Shown here: piece after piece, positions 17,883 to 26,625 of the stretch
How positions within the stretch are numbered: position 1 is the stretch's first letter
Layout of the letters: every line of letters begins with the position of its first letter
DNA from: Conyzicola nivalis_A
Lineage (GTDB): Bacteria > Actinomycetota > Actinomycetes > Actinomycetales > Microbacteriaceae
Assembly (NCBI RefSeq): GCF_040548875.1
Contig: NZ_JBEPSJ010000003.1
Span: 124,001 to 188,000 of the forward strand
Direction of reading: 5' to 3'
Length of the DNA stretch: 64,000 bases
Position numbers and translations under genes: made by a program
The notes under the pieces: model-generated
Databases searched by the model: none
What the model saw: the letters and a program-made list of their open reading frames with translations, nothing else
What the model was told of the DNA's origin: nothing

Positions 17883-19592
17883 ATGTCGATAATCACCGAG
17901 CCCGCTCCTGCGGCGGAGGAATTCGACTGTTGCGTCGTCGGGGCGGGTCCGGTGGGACTGTCGCTCGCTCTCGAAGCGGCGGATGCCGGACTGCGAGTGC
18001 TGCTCCTGGACGCCGGAGCCGCCACCCCGAGAGACAACGCCGCCGCGGCTGCAGCACGCCCTCCGGGACACGTGGTCGATCCCACCACGCACGCCCCTCT
18101 GGAGCTGACGACCGGGCGAGGCATCGGCGGCTCGTCGTGGCTGTGGGGCGGTCGCTGCGTGCAGTTCGACGCTCTCGACTTCGAGCCCCGCGACTACATC
18201 GCCGGTAGCGGGTGGCCCATCACCGAGGCGGACGTCTCTCCGTGGGCGGCCGCCGCCGCCGAATACCTCGATTGCGGAGTGCCGACTTTTCGAAGCGACG
18301 CGGCGGAGTGGGACGGCCTGAGCCAGGTCAGCGTGACGAAGCTCGAACGCTGGGCGCGGCAGCCCAAGCTCGCCGCCCGGCTCGGCGCGCGGGCCACGGA
18401 GCACCCCGGCATCTCGGCGCTCTGCGAGGCCACGGTCATCGACATCGGCTTCGATCAGACAGGAACGGGCGTGGCCCATCTTCTCGTCCTTCATGGGCGG
18501 GACAGGGTCGAGGTGCGAGCCAGCAGCTTCGTCCTCGCCTGCGGAGGACTCGAGACCACGCGCCTGCTCTTGAGCGTGCAACGCCGGCTGCCGAATCACT
18601 TCGGCGGAGTCGACGGGCCGTTGGGCCGTTACTACATGGGGCACCTGAGCGGGAGCATCGCCAATATCGAGCTCACCGACACGTCAGACATCCGGGACCT
18701 GGACTTCGCTCTCGACGATCACAACGTCTATGTCCGTCGGCGCTTCACCTTCTCGGATCGGATCAAACGCGAACGCCGCCTGTTGAATACGAGCTTCTAC
18801 GCCGACAACCCGCCTTTCTACGATGCGAGGCACCGCAACGCCACCCTGTCTCTCGTCTTCCTGGCGCTCTCCATTGCGCCGATCGGCCGACGCCTCATCG
18901 CGGAGGGCATCCGCCTGCGGCACATCGGTCCGCCCCCGCGCCGCTACGCGCCCCACGTCGCGAATATCGCAAAGCGGCCCTTTCGGGCAGCGGGCGACGT
19001 CGTCCAGGTCCTCCGGAAGCGGTACCTCTCCCCCACCCGGAAACCGGGCTTCCTGCTGCGCAACCCGGCGGGCATCTACGCGTTGCACTTCCACGCCGAG
19101 CAGGTGCCCGATGCCGACTCCAGAGTCACGCTGAATGCGGCGACATCCGCCGACGGCCAGCCGGGACTCGACATCGACTTCCGCTACACCCAGCAGGACT
19201 TGGACTCGGTGCTCGCGTCGCATCGATTCCTCGACGAGCAGCTGCGGGAGTCCGGCCGCGGCCGGCTGCTGTACCTCGATGCCGAGGATGACCGCGCGGC
19301 GGGGGTGCGCGCGGCCGCCACCGACGGCTTCCACCACATCGGCACGACCAGGATGAGCGTCGACGCGAGCGACGGCGTAGTCGACGGCGACTGCCGCGTG
19401 CACGGAGTCGACAACCTGTTCATCGCGTCCAGCGGCGTCTTCAGGACCTCGGGCGAAGCCAACCCGACGTTCCTCGCGGTCTGTCTGGCCGTACGGCTGG
19501 CGAGACATCTCGCCGAAGCCCTGGCACCGGACGGCTCCCGCCCCGGCTCGGGGCGGGCCCGCGGCACGATGAACGGGCCGGCTTCGGCGTGA
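17883..19592 (+). CDS. GMC-family FAD-dependent oxidoreductase
   Basis: 569 residues. The FAD-binding fold opens with CCVVGAGPVGLSLALEAADA, then TGRGIGGSSWLWGGR, the flavin-site loop of GMC enzymes. The C-terminal domain has the catalytic block FHHIGTTRMS and the ending VHGVDNLFIASSGVFRTSGE then ANPTFLAVCLA. There is no signal peptide. GMC enzymes oxidise alcohols or sugars; this one resembles the bacterial branch near gluconate/fructose dehydrogenases, but the substrate is unknown. AAGG lies nine bases upstream of the ATG. It is probably its own transcript after ectB. Confidence 0.88.
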   Translation: MSIITEPAPAAEEFDCCVVGAGPVGLSLALEAADAGLRVLLLDAGAATPRDNAAAAAARPPGHVVDPTTHAPLELTTGRGIGGSSWLWGGRCVQFDALDFEPRDYIAGSGWPITEADVSPWAAAAAEYLDCGVPTFRSDAAEWDGLSQVSVTKLERWARQPKLAARLGARATEHPGISALCEATVIDIGFDQTGTGVAHLLVLHGRDRVEVRASSFVLACGGLETTRLLLSVQRRLPNHFGGVDGPLGRYYMGHLSGSIANIELTDTSDIRDLDFALDDHNVYVRRRFTFSDRIKRERRLLNTSFYADNPPFYDARHRNATLSLVFLALSIAPIGRRLIAEGIRLRHIGPPPRRYAPHVANIAKRPFRAAGDVVQVLRKRYLSPTRKPGFLLRNPAGIYALHFHAEQVPDADSRVTLNAATSADGQPGLDIDFRYTQQDLDSVLASHRFLDEQLRESGRGRLLYLDAEDDRAAGVRAAATDGFHHIGTTRMSVDASDGVVDGDCRVHGVDNLFIASSGVFRTSGEANPTFLAVCLAVRLARHLAEALAPDGSRPGSGRARGTMNGPASA

Positions 19593-19700
19593 GTCCTTCG
19601 GCGAGAGAGGAAGCCGTGCACCGCGAAGCCGTCGTTGTGCGCGGCGAGGGCGCTGCGCTACTCTGCCGAGACCACTGAACCCGCGAATCGAGAGATCGAT

Positions 19701-20330
19701 ATGCCCACTGACGACCGGCGCGCCGCCGCTCCCGTCACGTTCGCGGACGGGGTGCTCGACCGCTATCGCCACGTGTGCGCCTTCACGAGCAACGGACGGC
19801 ACGACGATGCCGTGCTCGATGCGTTCGTGCGCCAGGGGGTCGAGGCCGGCGACCGGCTGCTCTACCTCGTCGATCCCGCCGAGTCGGCCGCCCCCGTCAA
19901 CCGTCTCAGGCATCTCGGATACGACGCGGGCGAGCTGCTGGCACAGCACAGGTGCCAGGTTCGCACGTGGACAGAGACCTATCTACGCAGTGGCCGATTC
20001 GACCCGGACGACATGCTCGCCCAGCTCGACGAGATGCTGCCCGGCAGCACGACGCCGCGTATCCGCCTGGTCGCAGACATGGGCTGGGCGACCGCGCTGA
20101 GCGACGACGCCGACGACCTCATCGACTTCGAGGCGAAGGCGAACTTCGTGCACGCGCGCCACGAGCACGTGGTGATCTGCTCCTATGACGCCGAGAAATT
20201 CGACGGCTCGTTCATCATCGACATCCTCCGCACCCATCCGATCGTCTTGATCGGCGGGGTCCTGCAGGAGAATCCGTTCTTCGTGCCGCCGTCGGAGCTC
20301 CTGGAGGAGCGGGCGCGGCGGAACCGCTGA
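19701..20330 (+). CDS. MEDS-domain sensory protein
   Basis: 209 residues from the ATG at 19701 (GAGAGA five bases upstream). The body is a MEDS domain, first described in the dichloromethane regulator DcmR and in archaeal sensors. It has an HVCAFTSNGRHDDAVLDAFV start, a nucleotide-fold GDRLLYLVDPAES, and FVHARHEHVVICSYDAEKFD near the end. MEDS domains resemble a degenerate KaiC/RecA fold and usually sense small carbon compounds or relay signals within transcription factors. Here the domain is a separate protein, encoded 17 bases before a LuxR regulator, so the pair may do what DcmR does in one chain (inference). Confidence 0.8.
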   Translation: MPTDDRRAAAPVTFADGVLDRYRHVCAFTSNGRHDDAVLDAFVRQGVEAGDRLLYLVDPAESAAPVNRLRHLGYDAGELLAQHRCQVRTWTETYLRSGRFDPDDMLAQLDEMLPGSTTPRIRLVADMGWATALSDDADDLIDFEAKANFVHARHEHVVICSYDAEKFDGSFIIDILRTHPIVLIGGVLQENPFFVPPSELLEERARRNR

Positions 20331-20347
20331 GCGGCGGCCCGGTCGAT

Positions 20348-21274
20348 ATGGACACCCGCACGCCAGACGGAGCGCAGGATCGAAGGCCGACGGATGCCTC
20401 TGCCTCCGACACTCGACGCTGGTTACGCGACATGGGCGCCCTGCTCGCACTGCCCGCCCTGTGGGTCGACCACGAACCGGGCGAGATCGCCACGGGACTG
20501 CTGAGCGTGCTGTTCAGCGTGCTGCGGCTCGACGGCGCCTACGCGCGCTTCGACGATCCCGAAGGCGGCGTGCCGCTCGTGATCTGGCGCCCCTCGGGAA
20601 CGGCCGTGCCCGTCGAACTGGGGGTCGTGCTCGACGCGGAGCGCTCCCTTGCGCCGGGGATCACGACGACCTCGGTCGGGCTCGATGCCGGCGCCTACCG
20701 CGTCACGAACGTCGCCCTCGCACTGCCGTGGGAGACCGGTCGAGTGCTGGTCTCCGCCAGGCGGAGCGACTTCCCGACGGCCATGGAGACGCACCTGCTG
20801 CGGGTGGCGATCAGCCAGGCCGCGATCGCCATCCACACCGCCCGCCGGCTCGGCCGCGAGCACGAGGCGAGGGTCTCGGCCGAACGCATGCTCGTGAAGC
20901 AGAACGAGTTGCTCCGGTCGCTCGTCGACGAGGTAGAACCGTCGCTGGCGTCGCTCTCGAAGCACGTGCACGACGCGTCGCGGCTGGTGTCGGACGTGGA
21001 CGACTGGAATGCCACACGACTGTCGGCGCGCGCCGCAGGCCCGCCCAACGAGGCGGAGGAGAAGGCGGCGCGCCCCGCCCGGCTACCCCTGACCCGCCGG
21101 GAGCTCGAGGTGCTGGGCCTGCTCGCCCAGGGGCTCAGCAACAAGGAGATCGCCGGGATCCTCTGGTTGAGCGACCGCACGGTGGAGCGGCACATCACCA
21201 GCCTGTACCGCAAGATCGGGGTCGCCCGCCGCAGCGAGGCGACGGCCTTCGCTCTCCGCAACGGTGTCGTCTAG
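20348..21274 (+). CDS. GAF-like LuxR-type transcriptional regulator
   Basis: 308 residues. A GAF-like sensor region spans ~35-170 (ALWVDHEPGEIATGLLSVLF onward), then a predicted coiled linker (ARVSAERMLVKQNELLRSL), then a LuxR/FixJ helix-turn-helix (~240-305: LTRRELEVLGLLAQGLSNKE, then LSDRTVERHITSLYRKIG). The protein has no receiver domain, so it may sense a ligand directly or through the MEDS protein encoded just upstream. Its stop codon shares the CTAG at 21271-21274 with that of the redoxin gene on the other strand. The opposite-strand operon of hydrolases is a likely target. Confidence 0.83.
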   Translation: MDTRTPDGAQDRRPTDASASDTRRWLRDMGALLALPALWVDHEPGEIATGLLSVLFSVLRLDGAYARFDDPEGGVPLVIWRPSGTAVPVELGVVLDAERSLAPGITTTSVGLDAGAYRVTNVALALPWETGRVLVSARRSDFPTAMETHLLRVAISQAAIAIHTARRLGREHEARVSAERMLVKQNELLRSLVDEVEPSLASLSKHVHDASRLVSDVDDWNATRLSARAAGPPNEAEEKAARPARLPLTRRELEVLGLLAQGLSNKEIAGILWLSDRTVERHITSLYRKIGVARRSEATAFALRNGVV

Positions 21275-22323
21275 CCGAACGTGAAGCAGTAGGCCTCGAC
21301 ACCTCCCTCGGCGAACTCGATCTCGAAGACGCGGTCGCCGATCGGCCCGGGCTGCCTGATCAGCTGGTACGTCCCGGCGGTGTCGACGACTCCGCGACCG
21401 TCGACGTCCACGTCGCTCCCTCGCGCATCCCCGACCGGCTGCCCGTCGAGGAAGACCCGGAAGGGCACTGCCCGCCCGCGGGTCGACGGAGCCATGACCA
21501 GGTTGACGTCGCGGGCATGGAAGGCGAACGCTATCCGCCCGCCCGGCGCGTTCGACACGGCGGCGTGCCGGGCGACCGTCCAGTCGCCGGCGAGGTCCCA
21601 GCCGTTGAGCGGGAGCCCGGCGCTGCCCTCGTAGACGTGCGCGCGGTCGTAGAGCGCCCGGTCTTCGGATGCGAAGCCGCTGCTCTGCCCGTATCCGAGG
21701 TAGCTCTCGGGCGAGCGCAGCGACGTCCAGTCGGCGGCGACCTCCAGCCCCTCCGGGCGCACGTCGACGAGGTCGAGGTCGATGTCCGTCGCGCCTGCCT
21801 CGGCGAGGAGCTGCTGAATCGCCATCTCGGTCATCGCGTACTCCCCCTCGCCGAAGTGGTGGTAGCGGATGCGGCCCGCCGCGTCGGCCAGATACACCGC
21901 GGGCCAGTAGTGGTTCGCGAACTCGTTCCACACGCCGTAGTCGGAGTCGACCGCGACCGGGTACTCGACCCCCAGCTCGCGCGAGTGCGCCTCGACGTTG
22001 ACAGGGTCGCCCTCGAAACCGAACTCCGGCGTGTGCACCCCCACGATGGTGAGCCCGGCATCCCGGTACTTCGCGTCCCACGCCCGCAGGTACGGAAGCG
22101 TGCGCAGCCAGTTCACGCACGTGTAGGTCCAGAAATCGACGAGCACGACCCGCCCGCGCAGGCTCTCCGTCGTCAACGGCTCGGTTCCGAGCCATCCCGT
22201 GGCCCGGTCGAACGAACCGAGGCGCCCCTCGTCGGGCAGCGCCCGGGTGTCTCCCGAGAGCCGGTGCGCTAGCGAGCGGAACAGACCGCCACGGCCCTGA
22301 CCGTCGGACCGATCAGCCGACAT
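21271..22323 (-). CDS. Redoxin-family (TlpA/DipZ-type) protein with one redox cysteine
   Basis: 350 residues. Residues ~45-190 are a thioredoxin fold like the C-terminal part of DipZ: FWTYTCVNWLRTLPYLRAWD and the following IVGVHTPEFGFEGDP. The usual CxNC motif of this group is here Cys69-Val-Asn-Trp72, so the resolving Cys has been replaced by Trp. The C-terminal ~130 residues (GWDLAGDWTVARHAAVSNAP on) are the beta-rich domain found in DipZ. No signal peptide or membrane part is present, so it acts in the cytoplasm. The start lies inside the end of the upstream hydrolase gene (11-base overlap). Confidence 0.82.
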   Translation of the reverse strand: MSADRSDGQGRGGLFRSLAHRLSGDTRALPDEGRLGSFDRATGWLGTEPLTTESLRGRVVLVDFWTYTCVNWLRTLPYLRAWDAKYRDAGLTIVGVHTPEFGFEGDPVNVEAHSRELGVEYPVAVDSDYGVWNEFANHYWPAVYLADAAGRIRYHHFGEGEYAMTEMAIQQLLAEAGATDIDLDLVDVRPEGLEVAADWTSLRSPESYLGYGQSSGFASEDRALYDRAHVYEGSAGLPLNGWDLAGDWTVARHAAVSNAPGGRIAFAFHARDVNLVMAPSTRGRAVPFRVFLDGQPVGDARGSDVDVDGRGVVDTAGTYQLIRQPGPIGDRVFEIEFAEGGVEAYCFTFG

Positions 22324-23260
22324 GGGACACCTCCGATGCCGCCTCGGCCCGCTGCGCCGCGCGGTCGACGGCCATCACCGCGTCGGCGAACTCCCGTGGC
22401 GCCTCCTGAGGGAGGTTGTGGCCGACGCCCCCGGTGACGACCCGGTGCTCGTAGGGGCCGGTGAAGAGCGGACGATAGGCGGATGCCTCGGGGTGCGGTG
22501 CCCCGTTGGTGTCGCCCTCGAGTGTGACGGTGGGCACCGCGACCGGCGGCCGTGCGGCCAGCCGGCGTTCGACGTCGGCGTACTTCTCCTCCCCCTCGGC
22601 GAGTCCCAGCCGCCAGCGGTAGTTCGCGATGACGATGTCGACGTGGTCGGGGTTGTCGAACGATGCGACGGTGCGGGCGAAGGTCGCGTCATCGAACCGC
22701 CATCGAGGCGATGCGGTCTGCCAGATGAGCCGTGCGAACTCGCTTCGGTACCGGTCGTAGCCGTCGCGGCCGCGTTCGGTGGCGAAGTAGTACTGGTACC
22801 ACCAGGCGAGTTCCGCCGCGGGCGGGAGCGGGGCCGCGTTCGCCTGCTGGCTTCCGATCAGGTAGCCGCTGACCGCGACGTGCCCGAGGCAGCGCTCGGG
22901 CCAGAGTGCCGCGAGGATGTTCGCGGTTCGCGCACCCCAGTCGAACCCGGCGACGACCGCCCGGTCGATCGCGAGCGCGTCGAGCAGCGCGATGGCGTCG
23001 AAAGCGAACACCGACTGCTGCCCGTTGCGCGGGCTCGTGGCCGACAGGAACGTCGTCGAGCCGAATCCGCGCAGATGCGGAACGATGACCCGGTGGCCCG
23101 CGTGGGCGAGGATCTGCGCGACCTCGGAGTAGCTGTGGATGTCGTACGGCCAGCCGTGCAGAAGCAGCACGGCCGCACCGTCGGAGGGTCCGACATCCGC
23201 GAATCCGACGTTCAGATCTCCGGCCTCGACCTGCCGGATCTCTCCCATGGCCGCGCTCAT
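22313..23260 (-). CDS. Alpha/beta hydrolase (epoxide hydrolase/dehalogenase-like)
   Basis: 315 residues. It has the oxyanion motif LLLHGWPYDIHSYSE and an Asp nucleophile in the elbow VAGFDWGARTANIL, which points to the epoxide-hydrolase/haloalkane-dehalogenase branch rather than esterases. The C-terminal His is in GGVGHNLPQEAPREF. The Tyr-rich cap region reads AWWYQYYFATERGRDGY. It overlaps the epoxide hydrolase gene upstream by four bases (ATGA) and the redoxin gene downstream by 11, so the three form one operon. The substrate is unknown. Confidence 0.85.
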   Translation of the reverse strand: MSAAMGEIRQVEAGDLNVGFADVGPSDGAAVLLLHGWPYDIHSYSEVAQILAHAGHRVIVPHLRGFGSTTFLSATSPRNGQQSVFAFDAIALLDALAIDRAVVAGFDWGARTANILAALWPERCLGHVAVSGYLIGSQQANAAPLPPAAELAWWYQYYFATERGRDGYDRYRSEFARLIWQTASPRWRFDDATFARTVASFDNPDHVDIVIANYRWRLGLAEGEEKYADVERRLAARPPVAVPTVTLEGDTNGAPHPEASAYRPLFTGPYEHRVVTGGVGHNLPQEAPREFADAVMAVDRAAQRAEAASEVSHVG

Positions 23261-24468
23261 CGCAGCGACCGGAACGCAGCGCGGATCTCCTGCGCGAACA
23301 GCTCGGGCTGCTCCCAGGCGGCGAAGTGGCCGCCGCGGTCGAGACGGTTGAAATGCACGAGATTCGGGTAGGCCTGCGCGGCCCAGCTGCGCGGGGCGGC
23401 GTAGATCTCGTCGGGGAAGACGCTGACGGCGACCGGCAGCGTGACGCCCTTCGGGGCGAAGAACGGGAGCTTGCTCTCCCAGTAGAGCCGGGCGGAGGAG
23501 ACCGCCGTGTTGGTGAGCCAGTAGAGCGTGACGTTGTCGAGCACGTCGTCACGGCTCAGGCCCTCCGCCTCGCCGGCGAACACTCGCGCGACCAGCTCGT
23601 AGCTGGCGGCATCGTGGTCGAGCATCCAGGCGGCAAGGCCGACCGGCGAGTCGGCGATTCCGTAGAGCGTCTGCGGCCGGTTGCCCATCTCCTGGGCGTA
23701 GGCGAGACCGTGGGCGTAGAACGTGGCGAGCTGATCCCACGCACCACGTTCTTCCCCGGTCAGGTCGTCGGGCGCCGCCTCGCCGTCGGTCAGCGCCTGC
23801 TGGATCGAGTCGGGCACCGTCGCCGGCATGTTCGTGTGAATGCCGATCAGACCCGGCGGGGTCTGCAGGGCGAGCTGCTCGGTCACGGCATTGCCCCAGT
23901 CGCCGCCCTGCGCGACGTAGCGGTCGTAGCCGAGGCGCCGCATGAGCTCGGCCCACGCCCGGGCGATCCTGATCGGATCCCACCCCGGCTGCTCGGGCTT
24001 GCCGGAGAAGCCGTGGCCCGGCAGCGACGGGATGACGAGGTGGAACGCGTCGGACGCGCTCGCGCCGTGCGCGGTGGGATCGGTCAGCGGCCCCACGATC
24101 TTCATCTGCTCGATCACCGATCCGGGCCAGCCGTGGGTGACGATCATCGGCAGGGCTTCGGCGTGCAGCGATCGCACGTGGATGAAGTGGATGTCGAGTC
24201 CGTCGATCTCGGTGACGAACTGCGGCAGGTCATTGAGTCGCGACTCCACCGAGCGCCAGTCGTGCTCCTCCGCCCAGTAGCGTGCGAGCGCCTCGACGAC
24301 GTGCAGCTGCACGCCCTGCGACGCGTCGGTCACGGTCTCACGCTCGGGCAGGCGGGTGTCGCGGATGCGACGGCGCAGGTCGTCGAGGTCGGCCTGTGGA
24401 ACGGCGATGGTGAAGGGGCGCACGGCGGTGCTGTCGTCCGTCTCGGTGCGGTGTTCGCTGATGGTCAT
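23257..24468 (-). CDS. Epoxide hydrolase family protein with EHN domain
   Basis: 403 residues from the ATG at 24466-24468 (AGGGAGA four bases upstream). The N-terminal EHN domain (VPQADLDDLRRRIRDTRLPE) is the one found in juvenile-hormone/microsomal-type epoxide hydrolases. The core has MIVTHGWPGSVIEQMKIVGP, nucleophile Asp in YVAQGGDWGNAVTEQLA, and a late His in DRGGHFAAWEQPELF. Such enzymes open epoxides to diols. Together with the second Asp-hydrolase and the redoxin downstream it suggests breakdown or detoxification of a reactive lipid or terpene-like compound (inference). First gene of the operon. Confidence 0.88.
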   Translation of the reverse strand: MTISEHRTETDDSTAVRPFTIAVPQADLDDLRRRIRDTRLPERETVTDASQGVQLHVVEALARYWAEEHDWRSVESRLNDLPQFVTEIDGLDIHFIHVRSLHAEALPMIVTHGWPGSVIEQMKIVGPLTDPTAHGASASDAFHLVIPSLPGHGFSGKPEQPGWDPIRIARAWAELMRRLGYDRYVAQGGDWGNAVTEQLALQTPPGLIGIHTNMPATVPDSIQQALTDGEAAPDDLTGEERGAWDQLATFYAHGLAYAQEMGNRPQTLYGIADSPVGLAAWMLDHDAASYELVARVFAGEAEGLSRDDVLDNVTLYWLTNTAVSSARLYWESKLPFFAPKGVTLPVAVSVFPDEIYAAPRSWAAQAYPNLVHFNRLDRGGHFAAWEQPELFAQEIRAAFRSLR

Positions 24469-24605
24469 GGCGTCTCCCTGGGGTTTCGGCGGAAGGGCGA
24501 CGGATTGCCGCCTCTGACCTCGACTCTGTCTCGGGCCGCACCCCCGCGACATCCGCACCACCCCTCACTTCCGGGCGACCAGCCCCGAGACGTGAGGAGA
24601 ACCCC

Positions 24606-25898
24606 TCACTCCACCGGCGACGCCTGCCGCTCGAGAGCCCTGTAGTGGCGGTTGCGCAGGGAGAGCATGGTGCCGCCGATGGTCGCCGCGATCAGCGAGC
24701 CGGCGAGCACGCCGACCTTCACGTGCTCGTCGGACTCGCTTCCGCTGCCGAACGAGAGCTCGCCGACCAGCAGCGACACGGTGAATCCGATGCCGGCGAC
24801 GAAGGCCATCCCCACCATGTCGATCCATTTGATCGACGGGTCGATCCGCAGTCCGGGTAGCCGGGTGACGAGGAAGGTCGTCGCGGTGATGCCGATCGCC
24901 TTGCCGAGCACGAGGCCTGCGATGATCCCGAGGGCGATCGTGTCCTGCAGTGACTCGGCGAGGCCGGCGAGACCGCCGACGGCGACACCGGCGGAGAAGA
25001 AGGCGAAGAGCGGCACGGCGACGGCTGTCGAGACGACGCTCCACCGGTCGGCGAAGTGGGCGGCGAGACCGTCGTACAGCTGGCGTCCGGAGGCGTCGAC
25101 GCCGCTCTTCACCCGCGCGCGCTTGGTGGCGATGACGGGCACCATGAATCCGAGGAGCACCCCGGCCACGGTGGCGTGGATGCCGGAAGCGTGGATGAGA
25201 GCCCAGGTGATGACACCGAGCGGGATCAGGAGCCACCAGGCGCGCACGCCGCGCTGCACCGCGACGCCGAACGCGGCGAGCGGGATCAGGGCGAGCGCCA
25301 GAGGGACGAACGCTATCTCGTCGGTGTAGAAGATCGCGATGATCGAGATGGCGAGCAGATCGTCGACGACGGCGAGGGTGAGCAGGAAGGTGCGAAGGGC
25401 CGGTGGCAGATTGCGCCCCACGACGGCGATCACGGCGACGGCGAATGCGATGTCGGTCGCCGCGGGGATCGCCCACCCCTGCAGCGCCTCGTCGCCCGCG
25501 TTGAGGTTCACGATCACGTAGATCAGCGCGGGCACGGCGACTCCGCCCACGGCGGCGGCGATAGGCACGATCGCGGTCGAGAACTCGCGCAGCTTGCCGG
25601 CAACGAACTCCTCTTTCAACTCCAGCCCGACGACGAAGAAGAAGATCGCGAGCAGCCCGTCGGCGGCCCACGCGCCGACGCTGAGGTGCAGGTGCAGTGC
25701 CTCCGGTCCGAAGGTGAAGTCGCGCAGGGCGTTGTAGAAGCCGACCGCGCCCGTATTGGCGAGGACGAGCGCGAGCACCGTGGCCCCCAGAAGGAGCGCG
25801 CCGCCCACGGTGTCCTTGGCAAGGGTCTGATGGATGCCGCGCCAGATCGAGTGCGGGGCCTGGTCGTCGGGCAGGTGGTTCGGCGCGTGATGAGTCAC
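24606..25898 (-). CDS. nhaA: Na+/H+ antiporter NhaA
   Basis: 430 residues from GTG 25896-25898 with GAAGGA just upstream; longer in-frame starts upstream lack such a site. About 12 membrane segments. Key motifs: GLELKEEFVAGKLRE, IPAATDIAFAVAVIAVVGR in the TM4 region, and the ion-binding Asp pair in LAVVDDLLAISIIAIFY (TM5). It exports Na+ in exchange for protons for pH and salt homeostasis. The C-terminus extends beyond E. coli NhaA by a moderate soluble tail. No nhaR-like regulator is nearby. Confidence 0.93.
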   Translation of the reverse strand: MTHHAPNHLPDDQAPHSIWRGIHQTLAKDTVGGALLLGATVLALVLANTGAVGFYNALRDFTFGPEALHLHLSVGAWAADGLLAIFFFVVGLELKEEFVAGKLREFSTAIVPIAAAVGGVAVPALIYVIVNLNAGDEALQGWAIPAATDIAFAVAVIAVVGRNLPPALRTFLLTLAVVDDLLAISIIAIFYTDEIAFVPLALALIPLAAFGVAVQRGVRAWWLLIPLGVITWALIHASGIHATVAGVLLGFMVPVIATKRARVKSGVDASGRQLYDGLAAHFADRWSVVSTAVAVPLFAFFSAGVAVGGLAGLAESLQDTIALGIIAGLVLGKAIGITATTFLVTRLPGLRIDPSIKWIDMVGMAFVAGIGFTVSLLVGELSFGSGSESDEHVKVGVLAGSLIAATIGGTMLSLRNRHYRALERQASPVE

Positions 25899-26202
25899 GG
25901 GTTCCTTCGTCTGTGCGTTTGGTCGCTCGAGTCGTGAGAGGTCTATCGACCCCGCCGACCAGACTTCCCGGCACACCAGCAGCTACTTTACGCGGTCGTC
26001 GAGGGCGCTGCTCGGGCTCACCCGCGCAACCACCGAGCGGACGCGCCAGCCCGCTTCGCCGCCGGCACTGCCTCGCGCCCGTGCCAGAGTCAATGGTCAC
26101 CGACGAAAACGTGCCCCGTCGCCGCAGGACCGATGATGGAAAAGCGGGATTACCCGTCTCACCACAGGCCCCGAGCGGGCCAAGACCGAAAGCGACGCCC
26201 CC
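25899..26202. other. Divergent gap between nhaA and a small gene
   Basis: 304 bases without a supportable gene. The nhaA ribosome site (GAAGGA) is at its left edge. I find no clear -35/-10 pair, palindrome or terminator; a pyrimidine-poor, purine-rich stretch near 26125-26150 may include the promoter of the small gene at 26203. Confidence 0.4.
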
Positions 26203-26352
26203 ATGCTCCGTTTCATCAAGTTCGCCGTCGTGGCCGTGCCCGTAGTCACCAAGTTCGTCAAGAGCCCTCGAGGCCAGAAACTGGTCGCGAGCGCCAAGTC
26301 CCGTCTCGGCGGTCGCAGCACCCCGGGCACCACGGGCGCCGGGGGACGCTAG
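26203..26352 (+). CDS. 49-residue basic hydrophobic small protein
   Basis: ATG 26203 to TAG 26350-26352. It starts MLRFIKFAVVAVPVVTKFVK, a single amphipathic or membrane-associated segment with spaced Lys, followed by a basic stretch SPRGQKLVASAKSRLGGR and a Gly/Thr tail. I do not recognise a family. Its stop is followed directly by the ATG of the zinc-ribbon gene with no gap, so the two are almost certainly translated together. It could be a small membrane-associated partner of that protein (inference). Confidence 0.6.
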   Translation: MLRFIKFAVVAVPVVTKFVKSPRGQKLVASAKSRLGGRSTPGTTGAGGR

Positions 26353-26607
26353 ATGTTTCTGCTCTTCGGCTCGCGGGCCACGGAGCAGATCGTCAACGTC
26401 GTGACCTTCGTGTGCGGCTACTGCCACACGAGCGCTCGGCAGAACGTGGTCAGATCGGCGAACCGGTTCACCCTCTTCTTCGTGCCGCTGTTCACGTTCT
26501 CCACGCGTTTCTACAACGAATGCACCAACTGCGGCGGGCGCACCGCGTTGACGCGCGCGCAGGTGGAGCATTCGCTCAGCAGCGTGGCTCGCGACACGGC
26601 GCGTTAG
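26353..26607 (+). CDS. Zinc-ribbon domain protein
   Basis: 84 residues. Two CxxC knuckles, CGYC near residue 22 and CTNC near residue 59, form a four-Cys zinc ribbon, separated by a hydrophobic stretch FTLFFVPLFTFSTRFYN. The N-terminal MFLLFGSRATEQIVNVVTF is also hydrophobic. Similar small ribbon proteins are widespread in Actinobacteria with no proven role. It directly follows the 49-residue gene, stop to start without a base between. Confidence 0.8.
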   Translation: MFLLFGSRATEQIVNVVTFVCGYCHTSARQNVVRSANRFTLFFVPLFTFSTRFYNECTNCGGRTALTRAQVEHSLSSVARDTAR

Positions 26608-26625
26608 CGCTCCGGCTCTCCGGTA

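Noticed and set aside
20461..22272. Long plus-strand frame over the LuxR and redoxin genes
   Set aside because: Composition is Arg/Gly/Ala-rich without any domain, while the LuxR and redoxin frames show clear motifs.
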